From Rhodocyclaceae bacterium (GTDB lineage: Bacteria > Pseudomonadota > Gammaproteobacteria > Burkholderiales > Rhodocyclaceae): a DNA stretch of 63,780 nt. Each line of letters opens with the position of its first letter. The stretch's first letter is position 1. The stretch covers positions 1 to 63,780 of the forward strand of contig JAGRFY010000152.1 in assembly GCA_020445765.1 (NCBI GenBank), written 5' to 3'. Shown here piece by piece: positions 1-11,555 of this stretch. The notes beneath the pieces are model-generated. The model saw only the letters and a program-made list of their open reading frames with translations, searched no databases and was not told the origin of the DNA. The translations under genes and the position numbers were made by a program.

Positions 1-35
1 GGGGGCGTCCGCCCGGCGCCTGACCAAGCTCCGAC

Positions 36-875
36 TCAGTGGGCCAGTGCCTCGGCCAGCAGGCGCCGGATCGTGGCCTGATCGAAGGACTTGTCGCAAA
101 TCGCCGACACGCCGGCGCGCTCGACCGCCGCGAGCCGTGTCTCGTCCGCCTCGCTGGTCAGCATCAGCACCGGCACGGAACGCTGCCAGCTCTGGCCGCG
201 GATGTACTCGACCAGGCGGTGGCCGTCCATCTCGGGCATGTTGTAGTCGGTAATCACCAGGTCGACCATGGTCTCGGCCAGCAGCGCCACCGCCTCGACG
301 CCGTTAGCGGCCTCGCAGATCCGGCGCACGCCGAGCTCCTCCAGCATGCGTCGGTAGTGGCCCAGGCTCATGCGGCTGTCGTCCACCAGCAGCACGCGCA
401 GGTTTTCCGGGTCCAGGTCATCGAGGCTGACATCCCGCTGCAGGTGGTCGACCGCGCCGAACAGTGCGAGCTGCAGCTGGTGGGGGCCGAACGGCTTGGG
501 CAGGATCGAACAGGCGCCGGCCTGCCGCACCGGTTCGAGTCGCTGCGGCCGGGTCTCGCTGGACACCAGGATGAAGGGAATGTGCCGCAGTTCGGGATGT
601 CTGCGCAAAGCCGTCACCAGTTCGGTGCCGGACATGTCCGGCAGGTGGAGGCTGCTGACCACCAGATCGGGCCGCAGCGAGGTCGCTGCTGCCAATGCTT
701 CGCGACCGGAACCGGACACATCCAGCACGGCCAGGCCCTGCTGTTCGAGCATCCGTCGGATCAGCGTCGATTGGGCGCGGGACGGTTCGACCAGTACGAC
801 CCGCAGATCCCTGAATTCCGGCGGCGGCTTCATCGTTGCATCCATGACTTGATTCACCTGTCGAAATACGGGCAT
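36..875 (-). CDS. Double-receiver response regulator (two tandem REC domains, no output domain)
   Basis: Cytoplasmic signalling protein made of two CheY-like receiver domains in tandem and no recognisable DNA-binding or enzymatic output. The first REC, about residues 20-135, is degenerate: the acidic pair is Glu-Pro instead of Asp-Asp, and the phospho-acceptor site reads VVSSLHLPDM, with Ser where Asp is expected. The second REC, about residues 155-279, is canonical: VDDS acidic pair, DYNMPEMDG phospho-acceptor, MLTS threonine and a DK lysine. The start is uncertain. I use the ATG at 875, preceded by AAAGGT; a GTG at 905 and an ATG at 845 (preceded by AGGTG) are also possible. It is divergent from the hybrid kinase at 992, its probable partner. 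By analogy it would be a phosphorelay or adaptor protein; the target is unknown. Confidence 0.85.
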   Translation of the reverse strand: MPVFRQVNQVMDATMKPPPEFRDLRVVLVEPSRAQSTLIRRMLEQQGLAVLDVSGSGREALAAATSLRPDLVVSSLHLPDMSGTELVTALRRHPELRHIPFILVSSETRPQRLEPVRQAGACSILPKPFGPHQLQLALFGAVDHLQRDVSLDDLDPENLRVLLVDDSRMSLGHYRRMLEELGVRRICEAANGVEAVALLAETMVDLVITDYNMPEMDGHRLVEYIRGQSWQRSVPVLMLTSEADETRLAAVERAGVSAICDKSFDQATIRRLLAEALAH

Positions 876-991
876 TGGCGCCGGACCTTTAGCCGGCCGG
901 GTCACAGGGCGGTGCGCCTGAAAGCCTTCAGTTGCCCCGGGCGAGTGCCGTAGATCACGGTCTGGTCAGTAGATTCGGGTAACCTTGATCG

Positions 992-3718
<2,727 letters not shown>

Positions 3719-3798
3719 CCGTGCCGTCGGCCGCAACCGCCAAGGCGCGCGTCGCCGGCCGGGCAATGCATCATGGCCCTCAAGTCCGGGGCTGTCGC

Positions 3799-3804
3799 TA
3801 GAAT
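3799..3804 (+). promoter_or_regulatory. Possible -10 element upstream of the vgrG module
   Basis: TAGAAT lies 79 bases before the vgrG start in the gap after the hybrid kinase gene. No convincing -35 hexamer is visible at normal spacing, so this is a weak candidate for the promoter of the spike and cargo module. Confidence 0.2.
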
Positions 3805-3882
3805 GCAGGAGTTCGCCGCGCGAGCCAGCGACGGGCGGAAGGCAAATCGGGAAAGCCGCGGGAGCGGCGCGAGGAGGCAGGG

Positions 3883-6135
3883 ATGGCAGGATCCGAGGTC
3901 TACAAGCTGGTCTCGCCGCTGGGCGAAGACCTGTTGTTCTACCGCATGCGTGCGGTCGAGGGCCTGTCGAGGGTCAGCTGCTTCGAACTCGAGTGTCTCA
4001 GCGAGAACGATGCCATCACCGTCGACGACATCCTCGCGCAGAACGTCCATGTCGAGATGAAGATGCCGGACGAGTCGCTGCGTTTCTTCGCCGGCTACGT
4101 CACACGCTTCGCCCAGGCCGGAACCCACGGCCGCTACCACGTCTATCGCGCCACCGTCCATGGCTGGATGTGGTTCCTGACCCGCACCGCGGACTGCCGG
4201 ATCTTTCAGGAAAAGACCGTACCCGACATCGTCAAGGAGGTGTTCGCCGATCACCCGACGGCGGATTTCGAGGACCGGCTGAGCGGTAACTACGAGGCCC
4301 GGGAGTATTGCGTCCAATACCGTGAGACGGACTTCAATTTCGTCTGCCGACTGCTCGAGGAAGAGGGCATCTACTACTACTTCGAATTCGACGGCGACCA
4401 GAACAAGCTGATCCTGGTGGATTCGATGGAGACCCATTCGCCGTTCCCCGGCTACGACCAGGTCCCCTTCATCAAGCCCAGTGGCGTCGGCCGCAGCGAG
4501 CTCGAAAACATCGCCCACTGGGAGTTCCGGCGCGAGGTCAAGCCCGGCAAATGGGCCCATACCGACTACGATTTCAAGAAGCCCAACGTCAAGCTCGACG
4601 CCAAGTCACTGATCGAGCGCGGACATCCGCACGCCGACTACGAAGTGTTCGATTTTCCCGGCGAGTACCTGGCCAAGAGCGAGGGCGATGCCTACGCCAA
4701 GACCCGGATCGAGGAGGTCCATCGCGGCTACGAAGTGGCCGAGGGCTCCGGCAATCCCCGCGGCATCGCGGTCGGCTGCCGCTTCTCCGTCTATGGCCAC
4801 CCCCGGGCCGACCAGAACGCCGAGTATCTGGTGACGCGTTCCGAAATGAACTGCCAGGCGGAGGGTTTCGAGAGTGACGGTCTGGGTGGCGCAACCTACG
4901 ATATCGTCTTCAGTGCCCTCAATACCGATCACGCCTATCGTCCCGAGCGGCGTACCCCGCGCCCGCTGGTCAAGGGGCCGCAGACCGCAGTGGTGGTCGG
5001 GCCGGCCGGCGACGAGATCCACACCGACGAGTACGGCCGCGTCAAGGTCCAGTTCTTCTGGGACCGATATGGCAACAACGACGAGAACAGCTCGTGCTGG
5101 ATGCGGGTCAGCCACCCGTGGGCGGGCAAGAACTGGGGCATGATCGCGATTCCGCGTATCGGTCAGGAGGTCATCGTCGAATGCCTCGAAGGCGATCCGG
5201 ACCGGCCGATCATCACCGGACGCGTGTACAACGCCAACCAGATGCCGCCGTACGACCTGCCGGCAAACGCCACCCAGACCGGCATCAAGTCGCGCTCTTC
5301 GAAGGGCGGCGGTACCGCCAACTTCAACGAGATCCGATTCGAGGACAAGAAGGGCTCCGAGCAGGTCTATGTCCATGCCGAACGCAACATGGACACGATG
5401 ATCGAAGCCGACGAGACCCTGACCGTCGGCCATGACCGGACCAAGAAGGTCGGCAACGACGAAGACACCGAGATCGGCAACAACCGCACCGAACAGGTCG
5501 CGGCCAACGAGTCGATCACGATCGGCGGCAGTCGCACCGAAAAGGTCGGCGGCAAGGAAGACATCACGATCGGCGCCAGTCGCACCGAAAAGGTTGGTGC
5601 CACCGAGAGCGTGACCATCGGCGCGGCGCGCACGACCAAGATCGGCGGGGCCGACTCGCTGACCATTGCGGCGACCCAGTCCACCACGGTCGGGGCGGCG
5701 CAGTCGATCACCGTCGGCGCGGCCTATTCGCTGACCGCCGGCGCAGCCATCTCGATGACCTGTGGCGCCACCGCCAGCGTCACCGCAGCCGCCGGCATCA
5801 ACCTCACCACCGGCGCGGCGATCAACGTACTGGCGCCGGCCGGCGTCAACCTGCTTGCCGGCACCCAGGTGAATGGCCTGACTTCCAACGAGAGCTGGTT
5901 GAAGGGCATCGCCTACGGCGTCACCGGCGTCGTCACCGAGATGAAGGGCGTCGTCATGGAGGTGGTCGGGGTCAAGACCGAAGCGGTCACGACCAAGGCC
6001 GAAAACGTGGCATTCGAAAACAAGGTCGCCGCCCTCGAAAAGGTCGCGGCTGGGCTGCAGATGATCAACCCGGTGACCAAGATCACCCAGGGTGCGCTGG
6101 CGCTGCGCCAGGCCGCGATGCAGATCTTTTCCTGA
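3883..6135 (+). CDS. vgrG: Type VI secretion spike protein VgrG (TssI)
   Basis: VgrG forms the trimeric spike at the tip of the T6SS tube and carries effectors. The 750-residue protein has the gp27-like N-terminal half (about 1-330), a gp5-like OB-fold with typical text such as DEYGRVKVQFFWD and SSCWMRVSHPWAG (about 375-470), and a beta-helix needle. From about 500 to 660 the needle consists of short repeats of the form IG-x-x-RTE-K/Q-V, followed by a smoother Ala/Gly-rich TxGAA helix. The C-terminal 80 residues are Lys/Glu/Val-rich and show no recognisable enzymatic effector domain, so this looks like a structural VgrG rather than an evolved one. GAGGAGG sits just before the ATG. It heads a cargo-adaptor set (DUF2169, pentapeptide proteins, DUF3540, DUF4150). 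Confidence 0.96.
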   Translation: MAGSEVYKLVSPLGEDLLFYRMRAVEGLSRVSCFELECLSENDAITVDDILAQNVHVEMKMPDESLRFFAGYVTRFAQAGTHGRYHVYRATVHGWMWFLTRTADCRIFQEKTVPDIVKEVFADHPTADFEDRLSGNYEAREYCVQYRETDFNFVCRLLEEEGIYYYFEFDGDQNKLILVDSMETHSPFPGYDQVPFIKPSGVGRSELENIAHWEFRREVKPGKWAHTDYDFKKPNVKLDAKSLIERGHPHADYEVFDFPGEYLAKSEGDAYAKTRIEEVHRGYEVAEGSGNPRGIAVGCRFSVYGHPRADQNAEYLVTRSEMNCQAEGFESDGLGGATYDIVFSALNTDHAYRPERRTPRPLVKGPQTAVVVGPAGDEIHTDEYGRVKVQFFWDRYGNNDENSSCWMRVSHPWAGKNWGMIAIPRIGQEVIVECLEGDPDRPIITGRVYNANQMPPYDLPANATQTGIKSRSSKGGGTANFNEIRFEDKKGSEQVYVHAERNMDTMIEADETLTVGHDRTKKVGNDEDTEIGNNRTEQVAANESITIGGSRTEKVGGKEDITIGASRTEKVGATESVTIGAARTTKIGGADSLTIAATQSTTVGAAQSITVGAAYSLTAGAAISMTCGATASVTAAAGINLTTGAAINVLAPAGVNLLAGTQVNGLTSNESWLKGIAYGVTGVVTEMKGVVMEVVGVKTEAVTTKAENVAFENKVAALEKVAAGLQMINPVTKITQGALALRQAAMQIFS

Positions 6136-6142
6136 GGTCCGG

Positions 6143-6493
6143 ATGGCAAGTTCCAACAACTGGCTGCTGGTGGCCGTCATCGTGGCGCTGTTCGTCGGCG
6201 TCGTGGTGTTCGGCCAGTTCGGTGCCGACAAGGACAGCAAGCTGCGGCGCGACGGTGTCGTGGCCAGTGGCCGCGTGATCGAGGCACGCCAGACCGGCAG
6301 CTGGGTCAACAACAATCCGGTGGTCGATCTCGACCTCGAGGTCGATCGCGGCGGCGAGCGCTACCGGGCAACCCTCAGCACGATGGTGCCGCAGGTGAAT
6401 CTCGCCGCCGTGCAGCCGGGCGCAGTGCTGCGCCTGCGCGTCGCCCCCGACGATGGCAGCCGCATCGTGCTCGACGAATCCTGGGCCCGCTGA
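6143..6493 (+). CDS. Small single-pass membrane protein in the T6SS spike module
   Basis: Protein of 116 residues with one N-terminal membrane segment (about residues 6-24, rich in Val/Leu/Ala) followed by a soluble domain that looks beta-rich. The text after the anchor (GxVxSGRVIEARQTG, then YRATLSTMVPQV) resembles the DUF3592-like small membrane proteins often seen near secretion genes. That resemblance is by eye and tentative. I chose the ATG at 6143, seven bases after the vgrG stop, because an upstream in-frame ATG would overlap vgrG by about 40 bases and lacks a hydrophobic start. Its place between vgrG and the DUF2169 gene suggests a role linked to spike or effector handling, or immunity; the sequence gives no proof. 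Confidence 0.75.
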   Translation: MASSNNWLLVAVIVALFVGVVVFGQFGADKDSKLRRDGVVASGRVIEARQTGSWVNNNPVVDLDLEVDRGGERYRATLSTMVPQVNLAAVQPGAVLRLRVAPDDGSRIVLDESWAR

Positions 6494-6499
6494 GCTTCC

Positions 6500-9196
6500 A
6501 TGAGGATCGTCAAGCCCCAACATCTGTCCCTGCTGCACCGATGCTTCGAGCGTCAGCACCGGGCCTACCTCGGTGTCTCGGTGATGGCCTACGTGCCGAT
6601 CCAGGCGGCACCGGCGCTGCTGCCCGAGCAGGAATTGTGGCAACAGGTCGCGCCGCTGATGCACCCCGAGGTGCCGCTCGATGCCGGCCTGCCGAAGACC
6701 GGTGCCGAGTTCCTGATGATCGGCGAAGCCTGTGCTCCCGGCGGCGAACCGGTGACCGGCCTCGAAGTCAGCGTTCGCGTCGGTGGTCTGGCCAAGACCC
6801 TGCATGTCTATGGCGAGCGCTACTGGCTCGACAGCCAGCGCGTCAGCGACTTGCGGACCTTCACCCGCTGGCCGCTCACCTGGGAGCAGGCCTGGGGCGG
6901 GCCGAAGGTGGCCGAGAACCCGGTCGGACGGGGCACCGCGCCAGAGCAGACGGCGGCAGGACCACTGCTGGCGATTCCGCCGGTGCAGCACCCCGAGCAC
7001 CCCTGCAATTCGCCCAAGTCGAGCTCGCTGCCGGTCTGCTTCGGCCCGGTGCCGCCGATGTGGCCGCAGCGGCGGCGTTTCGACGGCACCTACGACGACG
7101 CCTGGCTGAAGGAAGAATTCCCCGGCCCGCCGCGGGATTTCGATTGGCGCTATCACTGCATCGCTTCGGTGGACCAGTGGCAGGCCGCCGACTTCGTCGG
7201 CGACGAGTCGGTCGAGATCGTGCATATGCACCCCGATCACCCCCGGCTGCAGTTTCGGCTGCCCGCCATCAGGCCGGTCGTGCTGGCGCGAATGCAGCGC
7301 GGCGAAGAGGTCAAGGACCGCCTCGGCGAACCCCGCCTGACGACGGTGTGGCTATTGCCCAACCAGCTCCGAGCGGTACTGGTATGGCACGCGATGTTCG
7401 AGGTCGCCGACGAATTCGCCGCAGACGTGGCACTGCTGTGCGCCGGCTTCGAGTGGCAGGACAGGCCCAAGGGCCCGGCCCACTATGTCAAGGCGATCCG
7501 CGAGCGGCTCGATCCCGACCATGGTGCCGAGAAGCTGCTCGACGACCACGAACTGCTGCCGGAAGGGCTGGCCACGCCGAACGAGCTGGTCGAGCACTTC
7601 CGCGAATCCCTCGGCAACAGTGGCGTCGACGTGACCCGCATCAACGACCAGCTGGCCGAGGCCGAGCAGAAGGTCGATGCGGCGATGCTGAAGCACTATG
7701 GTGCGGAATTCGCCAGTGCCTCCCGTTCGGCGGTGAGCACCGCGATCAACCGGGCGGGCATCCCGCGACCGCCGACCCATGTGCCGCCCGATCCGACGGG
7801 GATGATGGCGGCGAGCCGCAGCCTGTTCGCATCGATGCCGCGACCGGACGACATCCGCGGTGCGGCTTCGGCACAGCAGAACCTGGTGCGGCGGGCGGTG
7901 GGCGACAGCCTTCGTGACCAGGGTCTGGACCAGTCCGAGATCTCGCGCCTGCTGCATCCATCGCCGCCAGCGGTGGTCGATACGCCACGGCAGCTGATGT
8001 CGCGCTTCGACAGCATGATCGCCCAGGCCACCCGGACCCCCGATGTCCGCATGCCGCGCGTGGATCAGCGTCTGCGGGATCTGGTCGATCGCGCCGACTC
8101 GATCCAGGCGTCGATGAGCCGGGGTGTGGCCCACATGCAGCCGGCACCGCCGCCGTTGGCCCGCGATGTCGCCGCCCGCTGGCGCGACGGCGCGGCGCGC
8201 GCGCGGCAGGCCGGCCAGAGCTTCGCCGGCCTCAAGCTGAAATCCGGCGATTTCAGCGGCATGGACCTGTCCGGCGTCGATTTTTCCGGGGGCGAACTCG
8301 ACGGCGTCGATTTCAGTGGCGCGACGCTGGTCGGCGCGAACTTCAGCAATGCCTGCCTTGCCCATGCCGACTTTCGCCAGGCCCGGCTCGACGGTGCATC
8401 GCTGGTCGGTGCCAACATCGGCCGGGCCGATTTCACTGAAGCCTCGTGCATCGGCGCGAGATTCACCGACGCCATCGTGCAGCATACGCGCCTCGCCAAG
8501 GCCAATCTCGAGCGCAGTGACTGGCAGGGGGTGACCCTGCTCGAAGTCGAAGCGGACGAAAGCCTGTGGCCGGGCGCACGGCTGTCGCAGGCCACGCTGA
8601 TCAAGGGGCGCTTCGCCGGCAGCAGCTTCGTCGGCGCCGACCTGACGCGCGCGACGGTGCTGGAATGCACCCTGGCTGGTGCGGACTTTACGTCAGCGAC
8701 GGCTGAATCGGCCGATTTCATCACCTGCAAGCTCGACGGCGCGCGTTTCGATCGCTGCCGTGCGCCGAACGTGCGCTTCGTCTATCGCAGTTCGCTCGAT
8801 GGTGCCAGCTTCCGCGAAGCGGAGATGCCGAAGTCGAATTTTCGCGGCACGCCGCTCGCCCAATGCGACTTCGCGCAGGCGCTGCTCGACGGTGCCGATT
8901 TTTCGGAGGCGCGCTGCGTCGCCGGCTGTTTCGAAGCCAGCAGCCTCAAGGGCGCGCTGTTGATGAAGGCCGATTTCAGTCAGGCCCGGATGGCACAGGC
9001 CAACCTGATGCAGGCGGTGGCACAGCACGCCGTCTTCAACGGCGCCGACCTCACCGGCTGCAATCTGTTCGCGTCCGACCTCGCCCGGGTCGATGTCGAC
9101 AGCGAAACCCGGCTCGCCGACGCCTACATGGCCAAGGCGCGGACGATGCCCCGCCGCAAGGTCGAGCCGCCGGCATCCGCGAGGAAGGACTCATGA
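6500..9196 (+). CDS. DUF2169 / pentapeptide-repeat T6SS accessory protein
   Basis: Protein of 898 residues with a DUF2169 N-terminal half (about 1-330) and a long pentapeptide-repeat C-terminal half (about 590-880). The N-terminal part contains the family-like text GEACAPGG and TFTRWPLTWEQAWGG. The repeats follow the A-(D/N)-(F/L)-x-x pattern, for example GVDFSGGELDGVDFSGA, and predict a right-handed quadrilateral beta-helix. A linker of about 250 residues, partly helical, joins them. DUF2169 proteins are frequent neighbours of VgrG, DUF3540 and DUF4150 genes and are thought to help load effectors on the spike; that role is inferred from context. The stop overlaps the next start in an ATGA arrangement, which implies translational coupling. 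Confidence 0.9.
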   Translation: MRIVKPQHLSLLHRCFERQHRAYLGVSVMAYVPIQAAPALLPEQELWQQVAPLMHPEVPLDAGLPKTGAEFLMIGEACAPGGEPVTGLEVSVRVGGLAKTLHVYGERYWLDSQRVSDLRTFTRWPLTWEQAWGGPKVAENPVGRGTAPEQTAAGPLLAIPPVQHPEHPCNSPKSSSLPVCFGPVPPMWPQRRRFDGTYDDAWLKEEFPGPPRDFDWRYHCIASVDQWQAADFVGDESVEIVHMHPDHPRLQFRLPAIRPVVLARMQRGEEVKDRLGEPRLTTVWLLPNQLRAVLVWHAMFEVADEFAADVALLCAGFEWQDRPKGPAHYVKAIRERLDPDHGAEKLLDDHELLPEGLATPNELVEHFRESLGNSGVDVTRINDQLAEAEQKVDAAMLKHYGAEFASASRSAVSTAINRAGIPRPPTHVPPDPTGMMAASRSLFASMPRPDDIRGAASAQQNLVRRAVGDSLRDQGLDQSEISRLLHPSPPAVVDTPRQLMSRFDSMIAQATRTPDVRMPRVDQRLRDLVDRADSIQASMSRGVAHMQPAPPPLARDVAARWRDGAARARQAGQSFAGLKLKSGDFSGMDLSGVDFSGGELDGVDFSGATLVGANFSNACLAHADFRQARLDGASLVGANIGRADFTEASCIGARFTDAIVQHTRLAKANLERSDWQGVTLLEVEADESLWPGARLSQATLIKGRFAGSSFVGADLTRATVLECTLAGADFTSATAESADFITCKLDGARFDRCRAPNVRFVYRSSLDGASFREAEMPKSNFRGTPLAQCDFAQALLDGADFSEARCVAGCFEASSLKGALLMKADFSQARMAQANLMQAVAQHAVFNGADLTGCNLFASDLARVDVDSETRLADAYMAKARTMPRRKVEPPASARKDS

Positions 9197-10245
9197 GTGG
9201 GGTGGATGATCTCAAGGCCACGCTGGCCCGTGGCGAACCGGCCAGCGAAATCCGACTCGCCGGCAGCTCGCTGGCCGGCGAGGTCCTGAAGCGTGCCATC
9301 TTCAACGAATGCGATTTCTCGGGCTGCGACTTCAGTGGCGCCGACCTGCAGGAATCGTCGTTCGTCAATTGCACGCTCGACGGTGCGCATTTCGCCGAGG
9401 CCGATCTGCGGCTCGGCACCTTCCACGGCGCCAGCCTCAAGCAGGCCGTGTTCGACGGCGCGCGGCTGGTCGGCTGCACCTTCAACGAGTCCTCGCTGGA
9501 GGCGGCGGCATTCGACGGCGCCGACATGGAATTCGCCAACCTGGTGAAGTGCCGGCTCGCGGGCAGCCACTTCGTCGCCGCCCGGCTGATCCAGGCCAGC
9601 TTCGTCGAATGCCGCTTCGGCAAGGTCGCGCTCGACGATGCCCGATTTGCCAAGACCGTGTTCTACAAGGCCGACCTGCGCGAGGTGCGCTTCGTCAATC
9701 CCGGCGGCGACCAGTGCGTGTTCGCCGAATGCACGATGGGCGGCATGGATTTCAGCGCCGCGGCGTGGACCCGCAGCCAGTTCATGGATGCCGATCTGAC
9801 CGGTGCCCGCTTCGCCGGTGCCCGATTGTCCGGCAGCAACTTCAAGGGTGCGCGCCTGACGGATGCCGACTTCAGCCGCATCGAAGGCCGGCACACCTTG
9901 TGGATCGGCGCCTGCGTCGATGGCGCCTGCTTCGACGACGCGCAACTCGATCAGTCGATCTGGATGGACGCCGAGGGCGAGCGCGCGAGCTTTCGCAATG
10001 CACGACTGGTGGAGTCGGTGCTGCAGAAGGCGAAGTTCCGCCACTGCAGCTTCGACGGCGCCAGCGTGCGCCATGCCGACATGGCCCACGCCGAACTCGG
10101 CGGCAGCCGCTTCGTCGGCACCGACATGACTCGCACCGGCCTGCGCGGCGTGCGTGCCGATGGTGCCGAGATGCCGAACCGGGGGCAGGCGGCGCCCGAC
10201 GACGAAGAAACCGTAAAGGCGGAAAACTGGAGACCGGCCAACTAA
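9193..10245 (+). CDS. Pentapeptide-repeat protein, T6SS-associated
   Basis: Protein of 350 residues made almost entirely of pentapeptide repeats (about 25-330, text such as CDFSGCDFSGADL and GARLSGSNFKGA), which predict a beta-helix rod. The ATG at 9193 overlaps the stop of the preceding DUF2169-pentapeptide gene by four bases and is preceded by GGAAGGA, so the two are probably co-translated. The repeats resemble those of the upstream protein, suggesting a duplicated and split module. No catalytic domain is seen. In T6SS spike clusters such proteins accompany DUF2169/DUF3540 and may act as an adaptor or scaffold; a direct effector role cannot be excluded. Confidence 0.88.
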   Translation: MSGVDDLKATLARGEPASEIRLAGSSLAGEVLKRAIFNECDFSGCDFSGADLQESSFVNCTLDGAHFAEADLRLGTFHGASLKQAVFDGARLVGCTFNESSLEAAAFDGADMEFANLVKCRLAGSHFVAARLIQASFVECRFGKVALDDARFAKTVFYKADLREVRFVNPGGDQCVFAECTMGGMDFSAAAWTRSQFMDADLTGARFAGARLSGSNFKGARLTDADFSRIEGRHTLWIGACVDGACFDDAQLDQSIWMDAEGERASFRNARLVESVLQKAKFRHCSFDGASVRHADMAHAELGGSRFVGTDMTRTGLRGVRADGAEMPNRGQAAPDDEETVKAENWRPAN

Positions 10246-10268
10246 AGCCGGCAGCAAGGAGAAGCGCA

Positions 10269-10913
10269 ATGAATCTGACAGCGAACGCCCTGGTGACCGA
10301 GGGCATCATCCAGCAGATCGGGGAGGTCGAGAAGAGCGGTGAGGCCGGCGTCATGGTCTCCACCGGTGCCGGCATCGTCCGTGCGAGACTGGCCTTTTCG
10401 TGCCTGGTCCAGCCGGTTTGCGGAGACGTCGTGCTGCTGTCGCGGCGCGATGACGCATGCTTCGTACTGTCGATCCTCGAGCGCCGCAGCGATGCACCGG
10501 TCGAGATGCGCATCGCCGGCTCGCTGGCGATCGACGTCGCCGGCAACGCCACGCTGCAGGCGCGCGGGACGACGCGGGTCGCCGGCGGCGAAGCCGCAGA
10601 GTTGACGGCGGCCAAGGTCGACATCGCCGGCCAGGACGTCGAGGTCAGCGGCGAGCGGCTCAATCTGATCGGCAAGGCCTTCAACTGGTTCGCCGACACC
10701 TTCGACGGCACCGCCCGCGTGATCCGCCAGGTCAGCGACGTCTTTGCACTGCGCGCGCGCAGCCATTCCCGTCAGGTCGAGGACATGGAACTGGTGCGTG
10801 TCGGCCATCTCGACCTGAGGGCCGACAAGATCCTCAACATGAATGCCGAACACGCGATCGTCAAGTCGCGCGAACTGGTCAAGTTCGACGGCAAGCAGAT
10901 TCAGGTGGGCTGA
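10269..10913 (+). CDS. DUF3540 family T6SS accessory protein
   Basis: Protein of 214 residues matching the DUF3540 type: an N-terminal beta domain (about 1-75, ending LSILERR), then a beta-helix-like stretch of short repeats (EMRIAGSLAIDVAGN, AAKVDIAGQDVEVSG), then a helical region and a final segment with KILNMNAEHAIVKSRE. The ATG is preceded by AAGGAGAAGC. DUF3540 proteins are found almost always beside VgrG, DUF2169 and DUF4150 genes, and their short beta-helix recalls the VgrG needle, so a spike-tip or adaptor role is likely. The function is inferred from family context, not from a catalytic motif. Confidence 0.85.
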   Translation: MNLTANALVTEGIIQQIGEVEKSGEAGVMVSTGAGIVRARLAFSCLVQPVCGDVVLLSRRDDACFVLSILERRSDAPVEMRIAGSLAIDVAGNATLQARGTTRVAGGEAAELTAAKVDIAGQDVEVSGERLNLIGKAFNWFADTFDGTARVIRQVSDVFALRARSHSRQVEDMELVRVGHLDLRADKILNMNAEHAIVKSRELVKFDGKQIQVG

Positions 10914-10916
10914 GCC

Positions 10917-11318
10917 ATGTTCGCCAACTCGCAGATGGGCGGTGTCGATTTCGCGTTTCCCGACGTGTGTCTGACGCCGGTGCCGCCGTCACCGGTGCCG
11001 GTGCCGATCCCCTACCCCAACATCGCTGCCGGTCCGATGGGTGTGCCGGCGGCCTACAACGTGCTGTGGAGCTGTACCCCCGCCCACAACATGAGCACTG
11101 TCGTGCCGCTGTCCAACGGCGACAACCCCGGCGTTGCGATGGGCGTGGCCTCGGGTCTGGTGATGGGGCCGGCGCGGCACCTGACCGCGGCGTTCACGGT
11201 GCTGGTGGCCGGCATGCCCGCCACCCGGATGACCAGCATGTCGTTGCAGAACTCGACCAACGCGCCCGGCATGCGCATCGCGCCGAGCCAGGTGAACGTC
11301 CTGCTGCTGTCGCCGTGA
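10917..11318 (+). CDS. PAAR-like (DUF4150) T6SS spike-tip protein
   Basis: Protein of 133 residues matching the PAAR-like DUF4150 family, which caps the VgrG spike. The start MFANSQMGG and the Pro-rich text VPPSPVPVPIPYPN followed by the MPATRMTS region are characteristic of the family. It begins four bases after the DUF3540 stop, completing the VgrG to PAAR cargo module. No extra C-terminal toxin domain is present, so it is a stand-alone tip rather than a PAAR-effector fusion. The stop codon lies inside a perfect hairpin at 11315-11332. Confidence 0.88.
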   Translation: MFANSQMGGVDFAFPDVCLTPVPPSPVPVPIPYPNIAAGPMGVPAAYNVLWSCTPAHNMSTVVPLSNGDNPGVAMGVASGLVMGPARHLTAAFTVLVAGMPATRMTSMSLQNSTNAPGMRIAPSQVNVLLLSP

Positions 11319-11332
11319 CGGCTCGCCGTCAC
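11315..11332 (+). terminator. Perfect hairpin spanning the DUF4150 stop codon
   Basis: GTGACGG, loop CTCG, CCGTCAC form a 7-bp perfect stem that includes the TGA stop of the PAAR-like gene. No T-run follows, so it is at best a weak or factor-assisted terminator or an mRNA-stabilising 3' structure. It separates the spike module from the tssJ-started membrane module. Confidence 0.35.
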
Positions 11333-11468
11333 ACGCCTTCCGTCGCCCTCCCAGCGTTACAGATCGCCCGCCGCGTGCCGTTGACCGCAATTCGGGGGGC
11401 TGGCCGGACGCGCCACGTTCGCGGCCGGGGAAGCGGCCGGCCGCCGATTTGGGGCCATCGCCATTGCG

Positions 11469-11474
11469 TATAAT
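11469..11474 (+). promoter_or_regulatory. Candidate promoter (-10 TATAAT) upstream of tssJ
   Basis: A perfect TATAAT hexamer lies about 80 bases before the tssJ start in the 237-base gap after the PAAR-like gene. The -35 region is poor (GATTTG at 17-base spacing). Together with the hairpin at 11315, it suggests that tssJKLM-tagF and the kinase can be transcribed separately from the spike module. Confidence 0.4.
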
Positions 11475-11555
11475 CGAATGCCGTATCGTGCCTGGCGCTG
11501 CGGTCCGTGTGGCGGTCGCGGGCCCCGGGCGGACCTTCCTCTGGAGACAAGACTG

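Noticed and set aside
4606-6315. 569-codon open frame on the minus strand opposite vgrG
   Set aside because: It is a high-GC mirror of the vgrG repeats with low-complexity composition; vgrG is certain.
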